Source: Deltaproteobacteria bacterium
GTDB lineage: Bacteria > Desulfobacterota > Desulfobacteria > Desulfobacterales > BuS5
NCBI GenBank assembly: GCA_021157555.1
Contig: JAGGWL010000233.1
Location: forward strand, 1-19,682
Reading direction: 5' to 3'
DNA: 19,682 nucleotides
A program made the translations under genes and the position numbers. Positions within the stretch are counted from its first letter, which is position 1. Each line of letters starts with the position of its first letter. Below, one piece after another: positions 1-6,649 of the stretch. The notes under the pieces are model-generated. The model had not been told where the DNA came from. It saw only the letters and a list, made by a program, of their open reading frames with translations, and searched no databases.

Positions 1-68
1 AATATATCATGAAACCTATTGTTAAAGATAATATTGCCAGGACAATAAGGAAAGTGCTTGATGAATGA
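1..68 (+). CDS. C-terminal end of a receiver-domain protein (partial)
   Basis: Reading from base 3, the frame stays open to a TGA at 66-68 and gives 21 residues beginning YIMKPIVKDNIARTIRKVLD. A Lys-Pro pair followed by an amphipathic helix is the usual end of a receiver domain, where the Lys after strand 5 contacts the phosphoryl group. The gene is therefore probably a response regulator or a hybrid histidine kinase with a C-terminal receiver. Its stop lies 17 nt before the next response regulator, so the two are probably cotranscribed. Only the tail is visible, so the domain layout upstream is unknown. Confidence 0.6.
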   Translation, partial: YIMKPIVKDNIARTIRKVLDE

Positions 69-85
69 AGAGAGGGAGGAATAAA

Positions 86-451
86 ATGACGCGAATTATT
101 ATTATAGATGATAATATTCAAGTACTGGATATGCTCAAACAAACATTAGAATGCGAGGGGTATAATGTGGTAAGTGCTCCCAATGGGAATGAGGGAATAA
201 GACTTTATCGTGAAAACCCGGCAGATCTGATCATCACAGATATCATTATGCCAAAAAAAGAAGGTCTTGAGACGATCATGGAACTTAAAAAAGACTTTCC
301 GGATGTAAAAATTATTGCCATTTCAGGAGGTGGCCAAATCAGCCCGGAGGAATATTTAATCATGGCCAAAAAATTAGGCGCACGGTACACCTTTGCCAAA
401 CCTGTTGCACGGAAAGAGCTTCTATCGGCGATCAGGGAACTTGTAGGGTAA
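86..451 (+). CDS. Single-domain response regulator (CheY-like receiver)
   Basis: This 121-residue protein is a lone receiver domain. It has the acidic pair D8-D9 after strand 1, the likely phospho-acceptor D52 in ITDIIMP, the conserved Ser at S80 in AISGGG, and K105-P106 in FAKP. No DNA-binding or enzymatic output domain follows, so it probably acts by phospho-dependent protein contact or as a phosphorelay intermediate. I chose the ATG at 86 because a strong ribosome binding site (GGGAGGA, 74-80) lies 5 nt upstream; the in-frame ATG at 65 overlaps the preceding stop and lacks such a site. It follows the tail of another receiver protein and precedes two antiporter genes, so control of ion transport is possible, but this is inferred from position only. 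Confidence 0.9.
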   Translation: MTRIIIIDDNIQVLDMLKQTLECEGYNVVSAPNGNEGIRLYRENPADLIITDIIMPKKEGLETIMELKKDFPDVKIIAISGGGQISPEEYLIMAKKLGARYTFAKPVARKELLSAIRELVG

Positions 452-464
452 GCTGTGATGTATA

Positions 465-1697
465 TTGGGAAAGTTATTTATCATCTCTTTACAGGATATA
501 AAATTGAAGATTATTTTTGCTTTTCTCCTGATTATTTTTCTTGCTTTCAGCGGATATCATCTTTCATTCAAGAAATTCAGACTTCCGCTTTTTATACGTG
601 GATTTTATCTTTCCGGAACTGAATTTTTATTTCTTGGCTTTCTTCTCGGCCCTCGGCTGCTCAATGTTATAGACAATGAAACAGTCAAGGCGCTTGAACC
701 TTTTACAACATTTTTACTTGGATGGATCGGGTTCCTTTTTGGCCTGCAGTTTGAAATTAAAAAATTACGACGGTATCCTTTTGAATTTTTAATCGGCTCC
801 ATTTTAGAGGGGCTTATCACTTTTATTATTGTTTTTGCAGGCAGTTATTTTATTTTAACAAATATAAATTTCCTGGAAGATAATTTACTATTGCCTGCGA
901 TATTAATGTTGTCTGCTGCCGCATCATGCACAGCACCGACCGGTTTAGCCCTATCCACAACACGGTTAATTAAAAAACATAATAATACGGTGAAACTTTT
1001 ACAATATATTTCGAGTATCGACGGCTTGATCGCTTTGATAATCTTTGGGCTGGCTTTTTTTTGCCGCATCCCGTTTTTTTCCGAAGCAGGCTTATTTTAT
1101 GACATCGGCAAAAACGCTCTGTTATATATGGGTGCCAGCCTGGGGTGCATCATTCTCTTTGCTATCTTGCTTTCAATTCGCAAGGATGGCCCGGAACTGA
1201 TTCTTATTGCTATCGGTATGGTGGTATTTACAGGCGGAACCGCCAGAGTTCTAAATTTTTCACCTCTTCTAATAAATTTTCTGGTAGGGTTCAGCCTTAT
1301 TAATCTGACAAGAAATGAAGACCGGCTTTTTACAGTTTTTGTCGCTATTGAAAAGCCTGTTTATCTTCTTTTGTTGATTTTTCTTGGGGTGAGCTGGAAT
1401 TTTGACACAATATGGATTCTGTTTCCGGCCGCTGCTTACTGCATGCTTCGTTTTTTTGGCAAAATATTGGGAGGATATGTTATTACACATATTAATTCAG
1501 AAATGAAAAAATACCCGTCCCTTTTGGGGATCGGCCTCCTGTCCCCGGGAGGTCTTCCATTGGCTATACTTCTTGATTTTCAAAAAGGATTTCCCGGCCT
1601 TCATATATCCCTGCTTGCCGGCATGGTTATAATTTCAGTAATATATAATGATATTTTAAGCCCAAACCTGTTACAACGGCTTCTTAGAGACAAATGA
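465..1697 (+). CDS. CPA2-type cation/proton antiporter subunit, membrane domain only
   Basis: This protein of about 410 residues is almost wholly hydrophobic, with roughly 11-13 membrane segments. It resembles the Na+/H+ exchanger (KefB/CPA2-like) membrane domain: LLGPRLLNV near 61-69, a CTAPTG stretch at 155-160 in the position of the family's unwound helix, and SSIDGLIAL at 183-191, where D186 matches the ion-binding Asp of TM5. There is no C-terminal TrkA-N/RCK domain as in KefB or KefC. The TTG start at 465 has no good ribosome binding site, so the true start may be a little further in. Its TGA overlaps the ATG of the next antiporter (ATGA, 1694-1697), which implies translational coupling and perhaps a hetero-oligomer. 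The transported ion cannot be told from sequence. Confidence 0.8.
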   Translation: MGKLFIISLQDIKLKIIFAFLLIIFLAFSGYHLSFKKFRLPLFIRGFYLSGTEFLFLGFLLGPRLLNVIDNETVKALEPFTTFLLGWIGFLFGLQFEIKKLRRYPFEFLIGSILEGLITFIIVFAGSYFILTNINFLEDNLLLPAILMLSAAASCTAPTGLALSTTRLIKKHNNTVKLLQYISSIDGLIALIIFGLAFFCRIPFFSEAGLFYDIGKNALLYMGASLGCIILFAILLSIRKDGPELILIAIGMVVFTGGTARVLNFSPLLINFLVGFSLINLTRNEDRLFTVFVAIEKPVYLLLLIFLGVSWNFDTIWILFPAAAYCMLRFFGKILGGYVITHINSEMKKYPSLLGIGLLSPGGLPLAILLDFQKGFPGLHISLLAGMVIISVIYNDILSPNLLQRLLRDK

Positions 1698-3049
1698 CTC
1701 AGACTAATCCCTTAAAGAAAACTTTGATAACCAATTTCCTGTTTCTTCTTTTTTTAACCTTATTCGCAGCAGGGATTAACTATCTAAATAAGGAAGGAAA
1801 TTTTGGACAAACAGGTTATGAAAGTTTTGCTCTCGGCTTTGTTATGCTTGCGGCCTATTCCGCCGCTAAGCTTCTCAAAACGATAGGGCTTCCTATTATC
1901 AGTGGTTATATATTTTCAGGTATAATTGCAGGGCCTTATATAACAGGTTTTTTGAATCTTGAAATGGTGCACAAATTCAGCCTGATTGATGACCTTGCTC
2001 TGAGCTTTATTGGCATGACGGCCGGAGGAGCTTTAAAAATTGAGTCTCTTAAAAAACGGAGCAGAGCAATTTTCCTCAATACTCTTCTTCAGTCCATCAT
2101 GGTTTTCTTGTTTGTATATAGCTTCATTATTTTTACCGGCCATTATTTTCAATTTATTCGAAATCTCACCCACCCCCAGATAATTGCCTTTGCTGTCCTT
2201 TTAGGCGTTATCGCCATTGCCCGTTCACCGTCATCCGCTATAGCGATTATAAACGAATGCAGGGCATCCGGTCCTTTTACAGATACAATCCTCGGTGTGA
2301 CAATTGTCATGGATGTTTTTATAATTATTTTTTTTACAATTGCCATGACAGCGGTTCAGATAATTCTGGCAGAATCAGGCGTTGTCGATTACCTGTCCTT
2401 TTCTATATTATTTTGTGCCATAGCAATTTCTTTCATCATTGGCGCTTTGCTGGGAAAACTTATATCATTTTACATCAAATCCTTCGGCCATGATCTTGCA
2501 CTTCTCCTGCTTTTCGTCTCTTTCACTGTAAGCAAAATTTGCATGGCGGTAAACCCCTTAATAGAAACACATTTCAATATTGATTTCCATCTGGAGCCAT
2601 TGCTGATATGTATGAGCGCAGGCTTTACAGTTCAAAATTTCAGCCGTGAAGGCAAACTCTTTCTTGGAACTCTTGACAGGATTTCCCTGCCGATTTATCT
2701 TCTATTTTTTACACTGGCCGGAGCCGCTCTGGATATTAAAGCGCTTCGCATGTGCTGGCCGCTTGCATTATGCATTGCAATGGTCAGAGTATTCGGTATC
2801 TTTGCGGCAACCTGGCTGTCCGGCTCTTTAACTAAAGATCCTGTAAAACATAAAAAAAATGCCTGGATGGCATATATAACTCAGGCGGGAGTTGCCATTG
2901 GGCTGGCCCAGATTGCCGCGCGCCAGTCCATGGAAATCGGGGTTTATCTGTCAACAATTGTATTGGCTGTCATTACGATTAACCAGATAATCGGCCCCAT
3001 AACTTTTAAAATAGCACTTGGACTGACAGGTGAGGCACAAAAAAAGTAA
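1694..3049 (+). CDS. CPA2-type cation/proton antiporter (sodium/hydrogen exchanger family)
   Basis: This 451-residue integral membrane protein is the more canonical of the tandem pair. It carries the CPA2 signature GLPIISGYIFSGIIAGP at 65-81, an AIARSPSSAIAI stretch at 174-185, and VTIVMDVFIIIFF at 202-214, in which D207 fits the TM5 ion-binding Asp. The final helices (YITQAGVAIGLAQIAARQ) are also typical. No cytosolic nucleotide-binding domain is attached. It starts within the stop of the upstream antiporter gene. Similarity to that gene is low outside the helix pattern, so it is not a recent duplicate. A function in monovalent cation/proton exchange across the inner membrane is likely; the ion is unknown. 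Confidence 0.85.
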   Translation: MTQTNPLKKTLITNFLFLLFLTLFAAGINYLNKEGNFGQTGYESFALGFVMLAAYSAAKLLKTIGLPIISGYIFSGIIAGPYITGFLNLEMVHKFSLIDDLALSFIGMTAGGALKIESLKKRSRAIFLNTLLQSIMVFLFVYSFIIFTGHYFQFIRNLTHPQIIAFAVLLGVIAIARSPSSAIAIINECRASGPFTDTILGVTIVMDVFIIIFFTIAMTAVQIILAESGVVDYLSFSILFCAIAISFIIGALLGKLISFYIKSFGHDLALLLLFVSFTVSKICMAVNPLIETHFNIDFHLEPLLICMSAGFTVQNFSREGKLFLGTLDRISLPIYLLFFTLAGAALDIKALRMCWPLALCIAMVRVFGIFAATWLSGSLTKDPVKHKKNAWMAYITQAGVAIGLAQIAARQSMEIGVYLSTIVLAVITINQIIGPITFKIALGLTGEAQKK

Positions 3050-3083
3050 GGTAAAATGGCATGCCATTGAATGTGTGATATAT

Positions 3084-3515
3084 ATGTATTTATTAATTGT
3101 CGTAATCAATAATGAAGAAATTCTGGATGATCTTTTAACAGGGTGGCTTGATATGGGTATTACAGGAGCAACCATAGTTGAGAGTACTGATTCCCTGCAA
3201 CTGATCAGCCACCATATCCCTATTTTTGCCGGATTCAGAACCCTCACAAGCGGGGGGACGCTTCATAATAAAACCCTTTTTACAGCTATAGAAAACATGA
3301 AAATTTTAGACAAGGCTGTCGATTATCTCGAAACATTATGCAGCGACACAGGGATGTCCTCCCAGGGTATTTACTTTGTTCTTCCTCTTGTTCGGTTTAA
3401 AAGGCTTGGTCACGATCTTGACCATTTTGAAAGGCAGCGGCACCTGGAAAAAAAACTCGGCCGCCCTTTAAAAGCCGACAAAAAGCTAAAGTCAAAAAAA
3501 GAGGAATCAGGGTAA
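3084..3515 (+). CDS. Small PII-like regulatory protein candidate
   Basis: This protein has 143 residues. The order of predicted elements matches a ferredoxin-like PII/PII-like subunit: strand (YLLIVVIN, 2-9), helix (EEILDDLLTGWLDMG), strand (GATIVES, 28-34), a long loop where the PII T-loop sits (about 35-62), strand (TLFTAIE, 64-70), helix (ILDKAVDYLETLCS), strand (QGIYFVLPLV, 94-103). A basic, probably helical tail (110-143) is extra. The frame is open from a GTG at 3030 that overlaps the antiporter, but homology-like sequence begins at ATG 3084. Neither start has a clear ribosome binding site. PII-like proteins are often encoded beside transporters that they regulate, so control of the antiporters is plausible. 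The fold is assigned by eye, without a database match; confidence is moderate. Confidence 0.55.
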   Translation: MYLLIVVINNEEILDDLLTGWLDMGITGATIVESTDSLQLISHHIPIFAGFRTLTSGGTLHNKTLFTAIENMKILDKAVDYLETLCSDTGMSSQGIYFVLPLVRFKRLGHDLDHFERQRHLEKKLGRPLKADKKLKSKKEESG

Positions 3516-3601
3516 AAGCATAGCCAAATGTAATGCCCAATGAAAACTATAAATTTTTTTTCGGTTCGACCATAACGCCACCACGTTCCATACTTTTTAT
3601 T

Positions 3602-3730
3602 ATGACTGAAGCAAATAATAATAGCATCTATCGTGTGAATAAACGAAAATGCCCCTTAATACTAATACTTGCACCAGCGTTGCTGTTTTTCTTTGCAGTC
3701 ATTGCAGCTTCGGCTGATCCACAACTTTAG
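3602..3730 (+). pseudogene. Possible remnant of an exported protein: signal peptide followed by stop
   Basis: From ATG 3602 the frame encodes 42 residues: a basic stretch (VNKRK), a hydrophobic core (PLILILAPALLFFFAVIA) and a small-residue site (ASA), followed at once by DPQL and a stop at 3728-3730. That is the layout of a Sec signal peptide with almost no mature protein. The frame is also open upstream to ATG 3533. There is no clear ribosome binding site. It may be the 5' fragment of a degraded secreted-protein gene, a tiny hydrophobic peptide gene, or chance. The TAG would remain even if the adjacent REP-like element were removed, so that element did not truncate it. Confidence 0.25.
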
Positions 3731-3774
3731 GCATGCGTCGAGACAAGACATGCCTTGTCTCTACCACTTTAGGC
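3724..3774. repeat. REP-like palindrome flanked by a 9-bp direct repeat
   Basis: GAGACAAG (3742-3749) and CTTGTCTC (3756-3763) are perfect inverted arms around a 6-nt loop. The palindrome extends outward with one mismatch to GTCGAGACAAG / CTTGTCTCTAC. The whole unit lies between two identical copies of ACTTTAGGC (3724-3732 and 3766-3774), which looks like a target-site duplication left by insertion of a short palindromic element. Palindromes of this kind are frequent in intergenic DNA of Desulfobacterota, as far as I recall. It could also pair as a hairpin in RNA, but there is no U-tract. Confidence 0.65.
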
Positions 3775-3782
3775 TCTTTCAT

Positions 3783-3843
3783 ATTGATAAAATATTAGCT
3801 TTAATGTAGTATTATTTATATTTAATGACAATATTTTATCAAT
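3783..3843 (+). promoter_or_regulatory. Putative hipBA promoter with a 14-bp perfect inverted repeat (operator candidate)
   Basis: ATTGATAAAATATT (3783-3796) and AATATTTTATCAAT (3830-3843) are exact reverse complements with a 33-nt spacer. A sigma-70-like promoter sits inside: TTGATA (-35, 3784-3789), a 17-nt spacer, and TAGTAT (-10, 3807-3812). The left arm therefore covers the -35 box, and the right arm lies in the untranslated leader, ending 8 nt before the ATG of the HTH gene. HipB proteins are known to repress their own operons by binding inverted sites. Here the two arms could be paired operators or a leader/promoter loop site. The promoter itself is a by-eye match. Confidence 0.6.
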
Positions 3844-3851
3844 AGGCTGCT

Positions 3852-4151
3852 ATGAAATTTACTTTAACAACGCCAAAAGAAACTTCAAAAAACCTTTCTA
3901 TCCGTTTAAAGGAGTTGCGTCTTTTAAAAAAATGGAAGCGTTCAACTCTTGCTAAACGTTCAGGAGTGACAGAATCTTCATTAAAGCGGTTTGAGCAGAC
4001 CGGCAAAGTGTCCATGGAAAATTTTTTAAAATTGGTTTTTACACTGGGCAGACTTGATGAGATAGATGCCTTGCTAATTCCGCCAACAGCTCAATCCCTG
4101 GAAGATCTTAAAAAAAGTGAAAAGATAATTTCGAAAAGGGGTTCGATTTGA
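3852..4151 (+). CDS. HipB-like antitoxin / XRE-family transcriptional regulator
   Basis: This 99-residue protein has a Cro/C1-type helix-turn-helix at about residues 16-70. The recognition region is TLAKRSGVTESSLKRFEQTG (32-51), followed by helices MENFLKLVFTLGRLDEIDALL. The tail (78-99) is basic and polar and could contact the toxin. Its stop overlaps the start of the HipA-like gene, the usual antitoxin-toxin order. The expected role is to neutralise the HipA kinase and autorepress the operon through the inverted repeat directly upstream. Only a weak ribosome binding site precedes ATG 3852. Assignment to HipB rests on the HTH and the partner gene. Confidence 0.85.
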   Translation: MKFTLTTPKETSKNLSIRLKELRLLKKWKRSTLAKRSGVTESSLKRFEQTGKVSMENFLKLVFTLGRLDEIDALLIPPTAQSLEDLKKSEKIISKRGSI

Positions 4152-5398
4152 AAGAACTCAATGTATTTTTTTATCGCGGCAAAAACGATAAATTTATCGT
4201 AGGAAAATTAGCACAGTTTCAAAATAAAATTTATTTTGAATATGACCCGTCTTTTCTTGCCAGGCCATTGTGGCTTTCTCCTTACAAACTGCCACCGGAG
4301 CCAGGGCTTCATGAACATAAAGAAACTCAATTCGGACCTATTTTCGGATTATTTGATGATTCTCTCCCTGATGGATGGGGCTTACTTCTCATGGATCGTT
4401 TTCTCAGAAAACAGGGAATTGATGTTGCCAGACTCTCTGTTCTGGACAGACTGGCTTTTTTAGGAAAATCAACTATGGGTGCGCTTACCTATGAACCGGC
4501 TGTTAAATATAAAAAAAATGATAAGATTATCAGTATTCAATTTCTTGCTGAACAATCCAGACAAATAATAGAAGGGAATACTATTGATATACTTCCCCTG
4601 CTCATGAGGACAGGAGGAAGCCCTGCGGGTGCAAGGCCAAAAGTTCTTGTAGGTGTCAATAAAGATAAAATTATTTCAGGAGAAGACGATCTTCCTGAAA
4701 ACTATGAACACTGGATTGTAAAATTCAACTCGAAAAATGATTTTCAGGACTCAGGCCTTGTTGAATATGCATATTCACTTATGGCTCAAAACGCTGGTAT
4801 CATGATGTCTGAAACCCGGCTTTTTAATACAACTTCAGGGGATCATTTTTTTGGAATTAAAAGATTTGATCGAAAAAACAATCAAAGATTTCATGTCCAC
4901 ACTTTCGGAAATTTAATTCATTCAAATTTCAGGCTACCTGAATGTGCTTATGAAACATTTTTAAAGGTTGTTCTTGATCTGACAAAGAAGCATCAGGAAC
5001 TTATAAGAGGGTTCAAACAAATGGTTTTCAATGTTATGGCAAACAACAGAGATGATCATGTCAAAAACTTTGCATTTATGATTGATGCAAATCAGGAATG
5101 GGCGCTTACTCCTGCATATGATCTTATGTATGCAGAAGGACCCGGCGGAGAACACTCCATGGATATATCAGGAGAAGGGCTTTCTCCTGGGAAACAAGAG
5201 GTGAGCCGGCTTGGTAAAAAATCAGGTCTATCAACAAATGAAGTCAATAATAGTATTGAACGGGTAATGGCTGCCGTAAAAACATGGCCTGAGTACGCAC
5301 AACTTGCAGGAATGACGGAGAAGACGATGAATTACATACAAAAAAGAATACACAGGAATCTTTCTTTTTTTCAGGAAAAATTTTCCAAACACCACTGA
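4148..5398 (+). CDS. HipA-family serine/threonine kinase toxin
   Basis: This 416-residue protein is close to full HipA length and carries both the N-terminal HipA subdomain (about 1-115, with LPDGWGLLLMDRFLRKQG) and the C-terminal kinase domain. Visible kinase features are the Gly/Ser loop TGGSPAGARPK (155-165), with S158 in the place of the autophosphorylated serine; K192 in VKFN for ATP; the catalytic loop NNRDDHVKN (299-307) with D302 as likely base; and D325 in TPAYDLM for metal. All key residues are present, so the kinase looks intact. The known E. coli HipA phosphorylates glutamyl-tRNA synthetase; the target here is not known. The TTG start at 4148 overlaps the antitoxin stop and follows GGGG at 4138-4141. 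It is a two-gene system, not a three-gene HipBST arrangement. Confidence 0.9.
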   Translation: MKELNVFFYRGKNDKFIVGKLAQFQNKIYFEYDPSFLARPLWLSPYKLPPEPGLHEHKETQFGPIFGLFDDSLPDGWGLLLMDRFLRKQGIDVARLSVLDRLAFLGKSTMGALTYEPAVKYKKNDKIISIQFLAEQSRQIIEGNTIDILPLLMRTGGSPAGARPKVLVGVNKDKIISGEDDLPENYEHWIVKFNSKNDFQDSGLVEYAYSLMAQNAGIMMSETRLFNTTSGDHFFGIKRFDRKNNQRFHVHTFGNLIHSNFRLPECAYETFLKVVLDLTKKHQELIRGFKQMVFNVMANNRDDHVKNFAFMIDANQEWALTPAYDLMYAEGPGGEHSMDISGEGLSPGKQEVSRLGKKSGLSTNEVNNSIERVMAAVKTWPEYAQLAGMTEKTMNYIQKRIHRNLSFFQEKFSKHH

Positions 5399-5433
5399 AG
5401 CAAAATAGAAGCTATAGGGATGACAAAATTTTT

Positions 5434-6018
5434 ATGATAAAATTGGAAAAATTAATTAAATATGCAAAAAAAATGGGGGCTACTGAGGCTAAAGTTATTT
5501 CAACTATAGATATTGTTGTTGAAGATAATCTGGCTGATATGTGCCGGGAACCTCAATGTTCAAACTACGGCTTATCAAAAAACTGTCCGCCTCATGTTTC
5601 CGGTCCTTCCGGATTCAGGAAAAAGCTTAAAAATTTTAATCAGGCAATTGTTTTTAAAATTGATGTCCCTTCAGAAATACTTTTTTCCAGTGAACGACGC
5701 GAATTATTTCAATTGCTCCATGAAATAGCTGCCGGTACCGAACAATATGCCGTCAAAATGGGATTTAAAAATTCAGAAGCATACGCAGGTGATTCCTGTA
5801 AAGCAATTTTTTGTTATGATTACCTTGAATGTCGTGTACTTTCAAAAAAAGGCAAATGTAGAAATCCCCAATACGCAAGGCCATCCATGTCCGGATTTGG
5901 AATTAATGTGTCAAAACTTATGGAAACAGCCGGATGGATATTGAACAAGGCTGCATATCATACCGATTCTGCTACAATAAAAATAGAAAGTGTTTGTGGT
6001 TTGATTTTGATCTATTGA
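5434..6018 (+). CDS. DUF2284 Cys-rich predicted metal-binding protein
   Basis: This 194-residue protein has eight cysteines in the DUF2284 pattern: C37, C42 and C51 in the run ending NYGLSKNCPPH, then GDSCKAIFC (C122, C127), C133, C142, and C188 near the end. The conserved block NPQYARPSMSGFGINV (144-159) is typical of the family. The family is common in anaerobes and is presumed to bind iron-sulfur clusters or another metal; its reaction is unknown. The gene lies 35 nt after hipA on the same strand. A tiny ORF starting ATG 5420 behind AGGGA overlaps its start (ATGA), so coupling is possible. Its 3' end overlaps convergent thyX by 7 nt. Confidence 0.8.
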   Translation: MIKLEKLIKYAKKMGATEAKVISTIDIVVEDNLADMCREPQCSNYGLSKNCPPHVSGPSGFRKKLKNFNQAIVFKIDVPSEILFSSERRELFQLLHEIAAGTEQYAVKMGFKNSEAYAGDSCKAIFCYDYLECRVLSKKGKCRNPQYARPSMSGFGINVSKLMETAGWILNKAAYHTDSATIKIESVCGLILIY

Positions 6019-6638
6019 TCATAGAGATCGTCAAATAATACCGGTATTTTTTCATGAAATTCCGCCAGTAAAGGAATCATCAGCTCCCTGATCTGGGGAT
6101 GTGATGCTTTGGAGCATCTAAGTTTCAGAACATGTCTCCATTCCCTTAAATTACAAGTCATAACAATTTCGGTCTTCAGGCTGTTGGGAAGTACGCTTCT
6201 GGCCTGTTCAGGCCTTGCTCCTGATTTAAGCAGCTTTAAATAGCTCTGCTCTGCATTTTCCATTGCTTTTTTCCATTCCAGGTACTCCAAGGAATTCTCA
6301 GGCCAGAAATATGGTTTTATCACCGTAATTTCATTGCCGAATTTATTCATTGAGTAGTTTGCGTATCTGGTACTTTCCTGGCTGTAGGCAGCGAGTCTGT
6401 GGCGTACAATCTCATGACTGATCCCCCTGTCACAAATAAATCTTACAGAAACACTTATATGTTCAATAACGCTATGATGACCTGACTTGATTATACGTTT
6501 CACAAATCCGACGGATGAGTCGGCAGAAATTTTATCTTCGGATTTATAGCAAGTCCGTCCGGCAGTTTCAATCTGCTTTAAAATAGATGCTCCATTTTGC
6601 ATAAAGAGAATCTCATGGCTTGGAGATATAATTTTCAA
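6012..6638 (-). CDS. thyX: Flavin-dependent thymidylate synthase ThyX
   Basis: ThyX makes dTMP from dUMP with methylenetetrahydrofolate, FAD and NADPH. The protein has 208 residues, within the normal range. The ThyX motif RHRx7S is present as RHRLAAYSQES (79-89), followed by TRY. HHSVIEH (54-60) and the dUMP-binding stretch EQARSVLPNSLKTE (144-157) are also typical. The start is TTG at 6638, preceded by GGGAAG 6 nt upstream on the minus strand; no ATG in a better place was seen. It is the last gene of the minus-strand run, 11 nt after moaA, and ends inside the convergent DUF2284 gene. No ThyA is seen in this window. Confidence 0.95.
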   Translation of the reverse strand: MKIISPSHEILFMQNGASILKQIETAGRTCYKSEDKISADSSVGFVKRIIKSGHHSVIEHISVSVRFICDRGISHEIVRHRLAAYSQESTRYANYSMNKFGNEITVIKPYFWPENSLEYLEWKKAMENAEQSYLKLLKSGARPEQARSVLPNSLKTEIVMTCNLREWRHVLKLRCSKASHPQIRELMIPLLAEFHEKIPVLFDDLYDQ

Positions 6639-6649
6639 GATTAACTTCC

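Larger units (their letters stand above)
3516..3851. other. Intergenic stretch between the PII-like gene and hipBA
   Basis: These 336 nt contain no confident gene. They hold, in order, a weak ORF ending in a signal-peptide-like sequence (3602-3730), a REP-like palindrome flanked by a 9-bp direct repeat (3724-3774), and a promoter framed by a perfect inverted repeat (3783-3843) just before the hipB-like gene. No U-tailed terminator for the upstream genes was seen. Confidence 0.7.

Noticed and set aside
65..85. Longer N-terminus for the response regulator from ATG 65
   Set aside because: The added residues are not part of a receiver domain, and a strong ribosome binding site instead points to ATG 86.
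458..464. ATG 458 as start of the first antiporter gene
   Set aside because: It is in a different frame from the hydrophobic coding sequence, and its own frame does not encode an antiporter-like protein.
3030..3083. GTG 3030 as start of the PII-like gene
   Set aside because: It would begin inside the antiporter gene, and the added residues are basic and unlike the strand that opens a PII fold. It cannot be fully excluded because neither start has a clear ribosome binding site.
2951..3247. Minus-strand reading frame across the antiporter/PII-like boundary
   Set aside because: It overlaps two better supported genes on the other strand and has no start signal or recognisable motif.
3852..5398. 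Three-gene HipBST-type system
   Set aside because: The HipA-like protein contains its own N-terminal subdomain, and no separate small HipS-like gene lies between the HTH gene and hipA.
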